DNA of 64,000 nucleotides from Dendronephthya gigantea (GCF_004324835.1 NW_021163281.1:1-64000); one strand, 5' to 3'. Positions 37,720 through 49,060 are shown, numbered from the stretch's first letter. The notes: generated by a model from the sequence alone, not told the origin. Program-made: numbers and translations.

Positions 37720-39970
37720 AGCATACCATTGGAACATTGAAAAATCGTCAAAATTGAGCAAAATGGTAAGGCTTACCCCTTACCATTTTGGTCAATTTTG
37801 ACGACTTTTTTTAATTGTTCAAAAACTGTCCTAAAATGCTAAAAATAACTTCCTAAGTCTAATATCTTTCATTTTAGAGCATATTTGGTTGGTTTTTGAA
37901 ACAATGAAAAATCGTCAAAATTGAGCAAAATGGTAAGTTTTTCACCCGTTCAAAAACGGTCTTAAAATGCTAAAAATGGCTTCCTAAGACTAATATCTTT
38001 CATTTTACAGCATATTTGGTTGGTTTTTGGAACATTCAAAAATTGTCAAAATTGAGCAAAATGGTAAGGCTTACCCCTTACCATTTTGGTCAATTTGACG
38101 ACTTTTTCAATTGTTCAAAAACTGTCTTAAAAATGCTAAAAATGGCTTCTTAAGACTAATATCTTTCATTTTAGAGCATATTTGGTTGGTTTTTGGAACG
38201 ATCAAAAAGTGGTCAAAATTGGCCAAAACGGTAAGTCTTACCCCTTACCATTTTAATCAATTTTGACCACTTTTTGAACTGTTCAAAAACTGTCTTAAAA
38301 TGCTAAAAATGGCTTCCTAAAACTAGTATCTTTCATTTTAGAGCGTGTTTGGTTGGTTTTTGGAACGATCAAAAAGTGGTCTAAATTGGCCAAAACGGTA
38401 AGTCTTACCCCTTACTATTTTGGTCAATTTTGACCACTTTTTGAACTGTTCAAAAACTGTCTTAAAATGCTAAAAATGGCTTCCTAAAACTAGTATCTTT
38501 CATTTTAGAGCGTATTTGGTTGGTTTTTGGAACGATCAAAAAGTGGTCTAAATTGGCCAAAACGGTAAGTCTTATCCCTTACCATTTTGGTCAATTTTGA
38601 CCACTTTTTGAACTGTTCAAAAACTATCTTAAAATGCTAAAAATGGCTTCCTAAGACTAATATCTTTCATTTTAGGGCATATTTGGTTGTTTTTTAGAAG
38701 AATCAAAAAGTGGTCAAAATTGGCCAAAACGGTAAGTCTTACCCCTTACCATTTTAATCAATTTTGACCACTTTTTGAACTGTTCAAAAACTGTCTTAAA
38801 ATGCTAAAAATGGCTTCCTAAAACTAGTATCTTTCATTTTAGAGCGTATTTGGTTGGTTTTTGGAACGATCAAAAAGTGGTCTAAATTGGCCAAAACGGT
38901 AAGTCTTATCCCTTACCATTTTGGTCAATTTTGACCACTTTTTGAACTGTTCAAAAACTATCTTAAAATGCTAAAAATGGCTTCCTAAGACTAATATCTT
39001 TCATTTTAGGGCATATTTGGTTGTTTTTTAGAAGAATCAAAAAGTGGTCAAAATTGGCCAAAACGGTAAGTCTTACCCCTTTGCTCAATTTTGACCACTT
39101 TTTGAACTGTTCAAAAACTGTCTTAAAATGCTAAAAATGGCTTCTTAAGATTAATATCTTTCATTTTAGAGCATATTTGGTTGGTTTTTGGAACCATCAA
39201 AAAGTGGTCAAAATTGGCCAAAACGGTAAGTCTTACCCCTTACCATTTTGGTCAATTTTGAACACATTTTGAACTGTTCAAAACCTGTCTTAAAATGCTA
39301 AAAATGGCTTCCTAAAACTAGTATCTTTCATTTTAGAGCGTATTTGGTTGATTTTTGGAACGATCAAAAAGTGGTCTAAATTGGCCAAAACGGTAAGTCT
39401 TATCCCTTACCATTTTGGTCAATTTTGACTACTTTTTGATCTGTTCAAAAACTATCTTAAAATGCTAAAAATGGCTTCTTAAGACTAATATCTTTCATTT
39501 TAGAGCATATTTGGTTGGTTTTTGGAACGATCAAAAAATGGTCTAAATTCGCCAAAATGGTAAGTCTTACCCCTTTGGTCAATTTTGACCACTTTTTGAA
39601 CTGTTCAAAAACTGTCTTAAAATGCTAAAAATGGCTTCTTCAGACTAATATCTTTCATTTTAGAGCATATTTGGAACATTGAAAAAGTCGTCAAAGTTGA
39701 CCAAAATGGTAAGGCTTACCCCTTACCATTTTGGTCAATTTTGATGACTTTTTCAACTGTTCAAAAACTGTCTTAAAATGCTAAAAATGGCTTCCTAACA
39801 CTAATATCTTTCATTTTAGAGCATATTTGGAACATTGAAAAAGTTGTCAAATTGACCAAAATGGTAAGGCTTATACCCCTTACCATTTTGGTCAATTTTG
39901 ACGGCTTTTCCAACTGTTCAAAAAGTGTCTTAAAATGCTAAAAATGGCTTCATAAGACAAATATCTTTCA
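37720..39970. repeat. Satellite array, ~167-bp monomer, about 13 copies
   Basis: The block atctttcattttagagc recurs about every 167 bp (near 37866, 37995, 38161, 38328, 38495, 38661, 38829, 38995, 39157, 39325, 39490, 39647, 39806). Units alternate in places (AB dimers of ~333 bp, e.g. 38513-38846 and 38847-39180). Each monomer carries an imperfect ~40-bp inverted repeat (agtggtcaaaattggccaaa mirrored as ggtcaattttgaccact). Related inverted copies occur at 48052-48500. No long reading frame. Confidence 0.9.
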
Positions 39971-40031
39971 AAACACTAAATCGCTATTTAGTTTAAAATT
40001 CTGCAAATAGGATTAACTAAATAAAGAACAA

Positions 40032-40310
40032 GAGCGTTTGATAAGTGATGCTGTGGCCCAGTTGTTAAGGCTACGGACTACCAGGTTGTAAACCCAGGTT
40101 CGAATCCTGCATGGGAAAGGTTCGATTTTTCTCACCGAAATTATTCTTTAATTTAAACTTCATCGAAAAAGATTAGGTCAAATAAAGAACAATAGCTTTC
40201 GACAAAGATGCGGTGGTCTAATGGTTAAGACGTTCGTGTCCCAATCCGAGGACTAAAGTTTCAACTCCTGGCAATGCAACAAAATTAGCCTGAAAAATTT
40301 CGGTTTGATT
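40032..40310 (+). repeat. Two tandem tRNA-derived SINE-like heads
   Basis: First unit: A-box-like TGGCCCAGTTG at 40054 and perfect B box GGTTCGAATCC at 40097. Second unit: A box TGGTCTAATGG at 40214 and a decayed B box GTTTCAACTCC near 40258. Each is preceded by aaataaagaaca. Acceptor stems do not pair, so these are SINE heads, not tRNA genes. Confidence 0.6.
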
Positions 40311-40499
40311 TGGAATGTTTAAAACAATTAAAAGACTTCTCTGCCTTTGCAAAAGACCGTAAATTGAAAAAAATTTGAAATATAAAAAACAAAAACAAAT
40401 TATCGCCTTCAAAAGTACTTGAAAATTGAAGAAAAGCACAAGAAAAAAAGGTTTTAAAAACACGTGTCTTCTAAAAAGCCTGAAAATGAAGAAAGTCAG

Positions 40500-42500
40500 A
40501 CGGAAAAAAAATTAACAACTTCCCGCTTTTAAAAAAACTCATGTTTACTTACCTTAATTTTTTTTCACGAAAATTTGACAGGGTGATTTTCTCGAGAGTG
40601 AAAAAATTTAATTTTTTTCACTTTTTTGAAATTCTCTAAGATTTTTTTTTGACAAAGATGTATTTTGTCTTGGGCTACCTGTGTCTGTCTTGGGCTACCT
40701 GTGTCTCGCTTGACACAGGTAGCCCAAGACATAGTACTTGTTTCGATTTTGTAGTTTTTTCTTCTATTTCTCTAGTTTTTTTTTCTATTTTTCTAAATAG
40801 AAAAAAAATAGAAAATAAACTAGAGAAGTAGAAGAAAAAACTTGAGAAAAAAACTAACTAGAAAAAAAAACTAGAGAAATAGAAGAAAAAACTAGAGAAA
40901 AAAACTAGAGAAAAAAACTAACTAGAAAAACTAAAGAAAAAAAAACTGGGAAAATAGAAGAAAAATAGAACATAAACTAGAGACCACAAGACAAAAATCA
41001 AGTTTCATCTTAAACTTTTCAAAAAACATTTAGAAAATACTTAGAGAAAAACATTAAGAAAAAACTAGAGAAAAAAACTAGAAAAAAAAACTAGAGAAAA
41101 AGAGGAAATAAAAGACAAGAGAAAATAGAAAAAAAACTAGAGAAATAGAAGGAAAAAATAGAGAAATAGAAGAAAAAACTAGAGAAAAAAAACTAGAGAA
41201 ATAGAAGAAAATACTAACAGGTTTAACTTAGAAAAAATACTAAAAAATACTAAGAGGTTTAATTTAGAATCTTCAAGTCACACAGAAGAACTTGCAAAAT
41301 AAAAACACTAACACCATCAGACGAAAAAGGTTTATTTCTTAAACTTTACAAAGAAAAAAGTTAAATAAAACTAGAGAAATAAAAGTAAAAACTAGCGTGA
41401 AAAAAACTAGAGAGAAAAAAAACTAGAGAAAAAAAAACTAAGTAGAAAATAGAAAAAAAAACTAGAGAAATAGAAGTAAAAACTAGAGTAAAAAAAACTA
41501 GAGATAAAAAAAAACTAGAGAAAAAAAACTAAGTAGAAAAATAGAAAGAAAAAAACTAGAGAAAAAAAATTAAGTAGAAAAATAGAAAAAAAAACTAGAG
41601 AAATAGAAGTAAAAACTAGACTAAAAAAAACTAGAGAAAAAAAACTAAGTAGAAAAAAAACTAGAGAAATAGAAGTAAAAACTAGAAAAGAAAACTAGAG
41701 AGAAAAAAAATACTAACAGGTTTTTTTTTAACTTAGAAAAAATACTAAAAAATATTAAGAGGTTTAATTTAGAATTGTCAAGTCACACAGAAGAACTTGC
41801 AAAATGAAAACACTAACACCACCAGATGAAAAAGGTTTACTTCTTAAAATTTACAAAGAAAAAAGTTATCTTTATAAATCCAAGTTTTGAAAATTGTCAC
41901 ATAATTCATCACATTTCACACTAAAATATATGAATTAATGAATCTGGGTGCCTTTCAACTTTCTTCAACACTAAAGTAAAAAAAAGAATTTCGTCAAAAA
42001 AATAATAAGAGAAAATATATTTAGAACAAAAACTAATCCTAAGAAGAAATTAAAGAGAAAAGAAGTATAAGAAAAAGCCAAAGCAACTGCCAAAATCTTT
42101 TCAATTGTGAAAGCACAAGGAAAAACATGCAAAATCGAAACAAAACACACACCACAAGACAAAAATCAAGTTTCTTCTTAAACTTTTCAAAAAACATTTA
42201 GAAGCAACTGCCAAAATCTTTTCAATTGTGAAAGCACACGGAAAAACATGCAAAATCAAAACACTAACACCACCAGACAAAAAAGATTTACTTCTTAAAC
42301 TTTACAAAGAATAATTTCTTTTTATAAATCCAAGTTTTGAAAATTGTCACATAATTGATCACATTTCACACATGTTATCACACACTAAAATATATTAATT
42401 AATGAATCTAGGATAGGGCTAAAATAATTCAGGTTCTTCAGGGGTGCCTTTCAACTTTCTTCAACTTCATTCATTCTAAAGAGAAAAAACATTTCATCAA
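40500..42500. repeat. A-rich low-complexity tract with repeated blocks
   Basis: Long runs of variants of actagagaaaaaaac from about 40780 to 41720. A ~150-bp block (taagaggtttaatttagaat ... acacagaagaacttgcaaaa) occurs at about 41210-41355 and 41705-41870, and in part near 42140-42320. A hairpin at 40662-40732 has two direct copies of tgtcttgggctacctgtgtc and one inverted. No gene. Confidence 0.7.
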
Positions 42501-42959
42501 TCCTTTTAGGCAAAAAGGGGCAGCAAAGTTTGTATTTTCAACCTGACATCATTATTAAAAGATATTACTCATTATCTTACTTTAGCCATCTGTTTTATGC
42601 CAATTATATTTTTGCCATTTTCAATAAAAAGAATGTGTCACATGCATATATTCAACCCAGACATATGTCACTATTCTATTTGAACACAGAAAAATTGGGT
42701 ATCACCCTTCTGAGTACTACAGAATATAAATCACAGGGAAATCAGCAAAATTTCTCTCAAGTTCTCCCACTTTTTCGTGGATATTTATTGTAAGACCACG
42801 ACAGGAATTTTAGTAATCAGCCAGACTGGTTCAGCTGTTATAGCATCAAGTTTCATCATTGGTTTCACACATGGTGACCATAGAAGCAAATTTCAATTTC
42901 ATAGTTGTCATCTCAATAATGTAGCGGCTTTTTAAAATCAAATGCTGACCATCCATGAC

Positions 42960-44046
42960 AAAATCAAATTACCTCTGTGAAGAAATCTTGTCACTTCCAA
43001 TGTTCATCTGACAGTAAAGTTCATATCCACAGCTCATGTTGCACTCTTGACCAAGAAAAATCTTGAATACAGATATATAAATAAGACATGATTAATATAA
43101 AATTAACTATTGTCTAGTTTTTGGTCAGGTATTCTATGGTTATACTTCATCCCTTTACATATAACTATGGTTGCTATATTTATTTAAAGACCACCACAGG
43201 AATTTATTACTGGTGACACATAGTGAGCATAGAAGCAATGTTAACTTAGTAATCTTAACAAAATTTGTGACTGCCTGACGATTTTCCAAAAAAAGATCCT
43301 AGTTGCAGCAAATTCCCCCTTATACTAAATAACAAATATATACCCGGGCAGTTGATATGTATTACAAGGTCACTACAAGAATTTCAGCTGCAAGGCTAAT
43401 ATAACTTTTGAAGGAACAATCGAATTACCTCTGTGCAGAAATCTTGTTCACTTCCAATGTTCATCTGACAGTAAAGTTCATATCCACAGTTCATGTTGCA
43501 CTCTTGACCAAGAAAAATCTTGAATATAAGAAGACATTATTAATATAAAATTCCATTTTCAACTATCTTAATTATTGTCTAGTTTTTGGTCAGGTATTCT
43601 ATGGTTATACCTCATCCCTCCACATATAACTATGGTTGCTATATTTATTTAAAGACCACCACAGGAATTTATTACTGGTGACACATAGTGAGCATAGAAG
43701 CAATGTTAACTTAGTAATCTTAACAAAATTTGTGACTGCCTGACAATTTTCCAAAAAAAGATCCTAGTTGCAGCAAATTCCCCCTTATACTAAATAACAA
43801 AATATATACCCGGGCAGTTGATATGTATTACAAGGTCACTACAAGAATTTCAGCTGCAAGGCTAATATAACTTTTGAAGGAACAATCGAATTACCTCTGT
43901 GCAGAAATCTTGTTCACTTCCAATGTTCATCTGACAGTAAAGTTCATATCCACAGCTCATTTTGTACTCTTGACCAAGGAAAATCTTGAATGTAAGAAGA
44001 CATTATTAATATAAAGTTGCATTTTCAACTATCTTAATTTTTGTCT
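42960..44046 (-). repeat. Three tandem ~445-bp units, each with a 90-bp Cys-rich exon-like core
   Basis: On the minus strand each unit contains a core bounded by AAG at the 5' side and GAG|GTAATT at the 3' side (about 42972-43060, 43431-43520, 43898-43987). The core is 90 bp in two copies and 89 bp in one. The 90-bp core reads IFLGQECNMNCGYELYCQMN then IGSEQDFCTE, 30 residues with four Cys, phase 0 at both ends. This looks like a triplicated exon of a secreted Cys-rich protein or a repeat carrying one. No family recognised. Confidence 0.5.
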
Positions 44047-45350
44047 AGTTTTAGCAGAAGGCACATAAACAGTAAAGTAAAATACTTAACTTTGACCAGA
44101 CAGCACAACAATCTTGCTCAGAAAGGTCCGCGAACGGTCCACGTGGATGGGATCGCCATTTTGAATTCGGCGGCCGGGCGAGTCTTGAACTGATTTCTAT
44201 TTTCTATTTCAACTGTTCTCTTGACGTTCGTCTTGATAACTGGCGGTTGAGATAAACGTTAATGACAAAATGTTCAGTTCTGCTTTAGTCTATGGGTGCG
44301 GAAATTGCTCATGACATAAATTTTCAGTAAAAAATTATCATCATTGCAGCCAGAATTAAGCTCGAAACTTTAGATAACCTTGTACGCAGAATATTTCATA
44401 TTGTAAATGGCTTTTTGTTATTTCTGGCCAACAATTAGCAGAAGGCACACAAACATCAAAGTAAAATACTTAACTTTGACCAGACAGCACAACAATCTTG
44501 CTCAGAAAGGTCCGCGAACGGTCCACGTGGATGGGATCGCCATTTTGAATTCGGCGGCCGGGCGAGTCTTGAACTGATTTCTATTTTCTATTTCCACTGT
44601 TCTCTTGACGTTCGTCTTGATAACTGGCGGTTGAGATAAACGTTAATGACAAAATGTTCAGTTCTGCTTTAGTCTATGGGTGCGGAAATTGCTCATGACA
44701 TAAATTTTCAGTAAAAAATTATCATCATTGCAGCCAGAAGCTCGAAACTTTAGATAACCTTGTACGCAGAATATTTCATATTGTAAATGGCTTTTTGTTA
44801 TTTCTGGCCAACAATTAGCAGAAGGCACACAAACATCAAAGTAAAATACTTAACTTTGACCAGACAGCACAACAATCTTGCTCAGAAAGGTCCGCGAACG
44901 GTCCACGTGGATGGGATCGCCATTTTGAATTCGGCGGCCGGGCGAGTCTTGAACTGATTTCTATTTTCTATTTCAACTGTTCTCTTGACGTTCGTCTTGA
45001 TAACTGGCTGTTGAGATAAACGTTAATGACAAAATGTTCAGTTCTGCTTCAGTCTATGGGTGCGGAAATTGCTCATGGCATAAATTTTCAGTAAAAAATT
45101 ATCATCATTGCAGGCAGAATTAAGCTCGAAACTTTAGATAACCTTGTACGCAGAATATTTCATATTGTATATGGCTTTTTGTTATTTCTGGCCAACAATT
45201 AGCAGAAGGCACACAAACATCAAAGTAAAATACTTAACTTTGACCAGACAGCACAACAATCTTGCTCAGAAAGGTCCGCGAACGGTCCACGTGGATGGTT
45301 TTCTTTGGCATCGCCATTTTGAATTTGGCCGGCGAGTCTTCACCTTCATC
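44047..45350 (-). repeat. Tandem ~382-bp repeat, 3.4 copies, promoter-like
   Basis: Units start near 44047, 44434, 44814 and 45198 (partial). Each includes a GC-rich stretch unlike the AT-rich surroundings (ggtccgcgaacggtccacgtggatgggatcgccattttgaattcggcggccgg, shown here in part only as ggtccgcgaacggtccacgt) with an E-box CACGTG and, on the minus strand, an AAAATGGCGATC start-like context with a 13-codon frame. It lies upstream, on the minus strand, of the triplicated exon-like units, so it could be an amplified promoter or first exon. Near-identity of the units implies recent duplication. Confidence 0.6.
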
Positions 45351-45389
45351 TTGACAACTAGCTGTTCAGATAAACCTATATACAACGAA

Positions 45390-45620
45390 AAAAAAGGGTT
45401 CGGCTCAGCTACACTGTACTCCTTAAGGAAGGCCTACGGCCTTCCCGTAGATTAGTGTAAAGGCCTACAAGTGGGAACTAGTCAACTAGCAGCGTGCGGG
45501 GGACCAAAACGCTCTAGGCAAACGGTCCCCCTACTGGGGTCGGACAAAGCAACCGCAGATTACGCATATAATCGCCGGAACCCACCTTTTAGTCAACGGC
45601 GAACTCCTTCTTCCTCGAAC
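45390..45620. ncRNA. Candidate structured RNA or GC-rich element
   Basis: About 210 bp of markedly higher GC than its surroundings, with two strong hairpins: ggaaggcctacggccttcc (8-bp perfect stem) near 45425 and gggggacc...ggtccccc near 45495-45525. On the minus strand it ends in a T8 run (45396-45389), which would terminate RNA polymerase III. I do not recognise it as a known RNA family and no reading frame covers it. Speculative. Confidence 0.25.
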
Positions 45621-46443
45621 AATCTTCAATCTTGCTGAGCTTCGATCTTGCTGTCCACCTTCGATCGCCACCTAATTAAAGAAATTTTTTTTTAACGTTG
45701 AGATTAGTTTAATAGGCGATAATTACCATGTGATCATAGCAGATCACGTGGTATGATAATGTACGACAACATGCCGATCAACTCCGAACATCATCGTGAG
45801 CGATGTTACTATAAACGAATCGCTAAAAGCCTAGAAAAAAGTTGTCTTTTGAATTGTCGCTGTGTGCCGAATTCTTTGTATTTCTGATGTCAAACAATCC
45901 TGTACTTTTTGGTATCATAAATATAAGCTCCTTTGTTTTGGAGACATACAACAGTTTTTTTTATATTTTAGCTAAAACATAGCAGCAATTACAGATTCAC
46001 AAAGTTCATTCTCATCTTGATTCACAAATTTTTAAAGGACTTGAATCGATTCCATGCGGTCTACAATAGCTGGGCGAACGTCTTACACCTAAAGTCAGTC
46101 AAAGATTGTTGTATCTCAATTCTTTAGCTTCAGTGATAAACAACATGAAGAAAAACATCACTTAATCACAGAAAACAACACAGATCAGTATACCATGAGA
46201 AACATTAAAAGGCCTTTATAATCTCTTATAATAATTACCTTGGCAAACATTTTGCAAGAAAACTCTCACAAAGTCCAGTTAACTGATAACACTAAATGAC
46301 ATGCCTCCGAATAGCTTTTGTTCTGCTCCGAGAAGGTCATCGTTGGCAGTTCCTTGGCTAGCAATAATAGAACAAAATGATTAGGACTCCATATTTCTGG
46401 ATGGCGTTGGCCTTGCAGCACTTGTCCACAGGATGTAAATTGA
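45621..46443. other. Interval before the minisatellite
   Basis: Contains a palindrome around 45728-45753 (taccatgtgatc / gatcacgtggta) and the repeat shared with 35895-35975. A minus-strand frame at 46266-46472 is partly made of minisatellite and shows no family similarity. A short splice-bounded piece at about 46241-46285 (minus) reads LTGLCESFLAKCLP but is unproven. Confidence 0.35.
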
Positions 46444-46965
46444 CAGTCATCTCGGGCAGTCATCTCGGGCAATCATCTCGGGCAGTCATATCGGGCAATC
46501 ATCTAAGGCAATCATCCCGGGCAGTCATCTAAGGCAGTCATCTAACGCAGTCATCTCAGGTAGTCATCTAACGCAGTCATCTCAGGTAGTCATCCCGGGC
46601 AGTCATCTAAGGCAGTCATCTCAGGCAGTCATCTCGGGCAGTCATCTCAGGTAGTCATCTCAGGCAGTCATCTCGGGCAGTCATCTCGGGCAGTCATCTC
46701 GGGCAGTCATCTCGGGTAGTCATGTAGTCATCTCAGGTAGTCATCTCGGGCAATCATCTAAGGCAGTCATCTCGGGCAGTCATCTCGGGCAATCATCTAA
46801 GGCAGTCACCTCGGGTAGTCATCTCGGGCAGTCATCTCAGGCAGTCATCTCGGGCAATCATCTAAGGCAGTCATCTCGGGTAGTCATCTCGGGCAGTCAT
46901 CTCAGGCAGTCATCTCGGGCAGTCATCCCGGGCAGTCATCTCGGGCAGTCATCTCGGGCAGTGTT
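46444..46965. repeat. 13-bp minisatellite (CAGTCATCTCGGG), about 40 copies
   Basis: Uninterrupted array of gcagtcatctcgg-type units with common variants (aatcatctaagg, agtcatcccggg, agtcatctcagg). A 13-bp period puts a stop codon in every frame on the minus strand, so it is not coding. Confidence 0.95.
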
Positions 46966-47071
46966 TAATAGGACCCTACAATTATGCAAAGTAGAACACA
47001 ATGGAACTGCAAACATGAAATATTGAAGATGATAGGAATTTTCGAAGTCTACTGAATCATCAAAGACTCAC

Positions 47072-47975
47072 GGTCGAGAATTCCACAGGCGAGTTCTCGC
47101 CGTCGAGCGAGAGATTTTCACGTCGTCCACCCGGGCTCTCGGGAGCTTCGTCGCCGCCTAAAGATATGTTTGAATGTTTTAGGTTAGTTTGAGTTTGGTT
47201 GTGTGGTTGGTTGGTTCGTGTCAGCATTCGTTGTCTCGTCCTGTTTGAGGTCGAAATTTACCGACCGTCGATGTGACCTCATCTCGCTGATGTGTGTCAA
47301 AGAACGAGATAGAAAAGTCTTCCTAGTAAATCTCCAAGGGCGATTTACGAAGAGATTTACCACCGGCTATCAGTGCTGGTGGTGAAAGACTAAGAATTTT
47401 TTAGACTTTTTTAGACGTTTTTATCACCAACTAGATTTCCGGAATCTTAAAAAGCCGAAATAAGAATCTCCGGAATCTTTAAAACACGGAACGAGAATCT
47501 CCGGAGTCTTTAAAACACGGAATATCGTACCTTTTTACCGATTTGGTTTAATAATGAGAATGTAGACAAATGCGCTGATTGGTTTGAAACGAAATCAATT
47601 TTCTCCTTATTTGCACTTACTAGTAAAATGTTTCATTAAAAGATGGATTCCAGTTATTTCTCTTGGATCTAGTTTGATAACGGCGACGTCTCGACGAAAG
47701 ATGAGGTCCGACCACCATTATTTCCACGAATGGATTGAACATTCTTGAAACACAGTACACAGTTAGTTACAACATGATTGCTCATGATTCATGAAGGCAA
47801 GGCATCGCTAGTTAAGAGGGTTAAATGACATTGAAGAGGAAAAAACACACGAAAAATAGCATCCTTTACCTGCAGCATGCCAGCGAAGGTCTTTCGCTTC
47901 AACAACTGGAAGAAATGATATACCGAACATCAAAATTAGTACTAGGTAGGCCAAGATTGGTGCGAAAATATTCAT
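47072..47975 (-). CDS. Partial gene: secreted or membrane protein, unidentified
   Basis: Two minus-strand exons join in phase. 47870-47975 encodes 35 residues beginning MNIFAPILAYLVLILMFGIS, a clear signal peptide or signal anchor, and ends at G|GTAAAGG. 47072-47157 (acceptor CTTTAG, donor ACC|GTGAGT) reads GGDEAPESPGGRRENLSLDG then ENSPVEFST, acidic and Ser/Pro-rich. The codon bias of the second exon fits one frame only. Further exons should lie at lower coordinates; the triplicated Cys-rich units at 43-44 kb are on the same strand and in compatible phase, but the link is only a guess. Product unknown. Confidence 0.4.
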
Positions 47976-48051
47976 TTATTGGCCTTTTTGAAAGAAGAAA
48001 TTAAAGTGAAAACTCTTTCTTAGAGCAATAAAGACGCAAGTTTTACCCTTT

Positions 48052-48500
48052 TGACTTACGGCTTACCCCTTGCCATTTTGTCAACTTTGACGACTTTTTC
48101 AATGCTCCAAAAACCAACCAAATATGCTCTAAAATGAAAGACATTAGTCTCAGGAAGCCATTTTTAGCATTTTAAGACACTTTTTGAACAGTTCAAAAAG
48201 TCGTAAAAATTGACCAAAATGGTAAGGGGTAAGCCTTACCATTTTTCTCAATTTTGACGATTTTTCAATGTTTCAAAAACCAACCAAATATGCTCTAAAA
48301 TGAAAGATATTAGTCTTGGAAAGCCCTTTTTAGCATTTTAAGACAGTTTTTGAACAGTTGAAAAACTTACCATTTTGCTCAATTTTGATTATTTTTCAAC
48401 GTTTCAAAAGCCAACCAAATATGCTCTAAAATGAAAGATACGGGGTATTAGACTTAGGAAGTTATTTTTAGCATTTTAAGACATTTTTTGAACAGTTGAA
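48052..48500 (-). repeat. Outlying inverted copies of the 37.7-40 kb satellite
   Basis: About two and a half monomers in reverse orientation (aaccaaccaaatatgctcta, tgaaagatattagtct, tttagcattttaagac). They lie 8 kb from the main array, next to a retroelement scrap. Confidence 0.85.
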
Positions 48501-48507
48501 AAAGCGT

Positions 48508-48735
48508 TAATGGCGAGAACACTAGCAACCCAGAAGGTCGTTACTGGAGCAGATCAGACCACCAACTTAGAGGTCTTCTTAGCGTGTCGCTTAATACCTC
48601 TGGACAAGAACCCTGGGCGTCAGACCGATTGGGATTGGAGAGGTTCTACGACGGATTATTGGAAAATCAATTGTCTTTGCCATCAAGCCACAAATCATGG
48701 ATAGCGCAGGAGACTTACAGCTATGTGCCACCGCC
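48508..48735 (+). mobile_element. Fossil reverse-transcriptase fragment of a retrotransposon
   Basis: A short stretch resembles the reverse-transcriptase region common in cnidarian retrotransposon proteins (CRLIPLDKNPG is the clearest part). Only about 75 codons' worth remains, without ends or other domains. It is broken; the precise family is not determined. Confidence 0.55.
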
Positions 48736-49060
48736 TATGAATTAACCACTGTCTTAACGAACTCGGCCACCGCTGCTGCTGGTGAAAGACGAAAGTTTCT
48801 TACTTCATTTAATCCTTCCTTTTGGGACTTTGAAATTAAATAAGAATTTGCTCTTTTTTCACACTGCAAGTGGTTGAACCACCGCCTTTGGACTAACCAC
48901 TGGACATCCTAACCCACTCGGCCACCGCTGCTGGTGGTGAAAGACGACTTAGGAGACTTTAAAATTAAGTAAGAATTTATTTTACTTCATCCTTTTTTCG
49001 ATTTAGGTCTTTTAAATGATACTATCACCGCTGGTGGTGAAAGACTTCTCTATTCTGTAA
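48690..49060 (-). repeat. tRNA-derived SINE heads, Ser/Leu-like
   Basis: Two minus-strand units carry GCGGTGGCCGAGT.GGTTA.GA-type A boxes (near 48740-48770 and 48890-48930), the second followed by a weak B box (GGTGGTTCAACC). A ctggtggtgaaagacg tail follows each, and a third tail occurs near 49030; the same tail occurs at about 47370. SINE remnants, not tRNA genes. Confidence 0.5.

Noticed and set aside
37720-39970. Regular repeats that could be taken for a CRISPR array
   Set aside because: The whole ~167-bp unit repeats with no unique spacers, and the DNA is eukaryotic; it is a satellite.
40053-40120. Functional tRNA gene
   Set aside because: A and B boxes are good but the acceptor and anticodon stems do not pair, and a second decayed unit follows; SINE head.
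45144-45455. 103-codon plus-strand frame
   Set aside because: Covers the junction of the 382-bp repeat and the GC-rich element; no homology and no splice context.
46444-46965. Short regular repeats as CRISPR or coding repeats
   Set aside because: A 13-bp period without spacers and with stops in all minus-strand frames: a minisatellite.
48508-48735. Intact retrotransposon
   Set aside because: Only a short reverse-transcriptase scrap is present, with no ends or other domains; no LTRs, capsid or envelope sequence were seen anywhere in the window.
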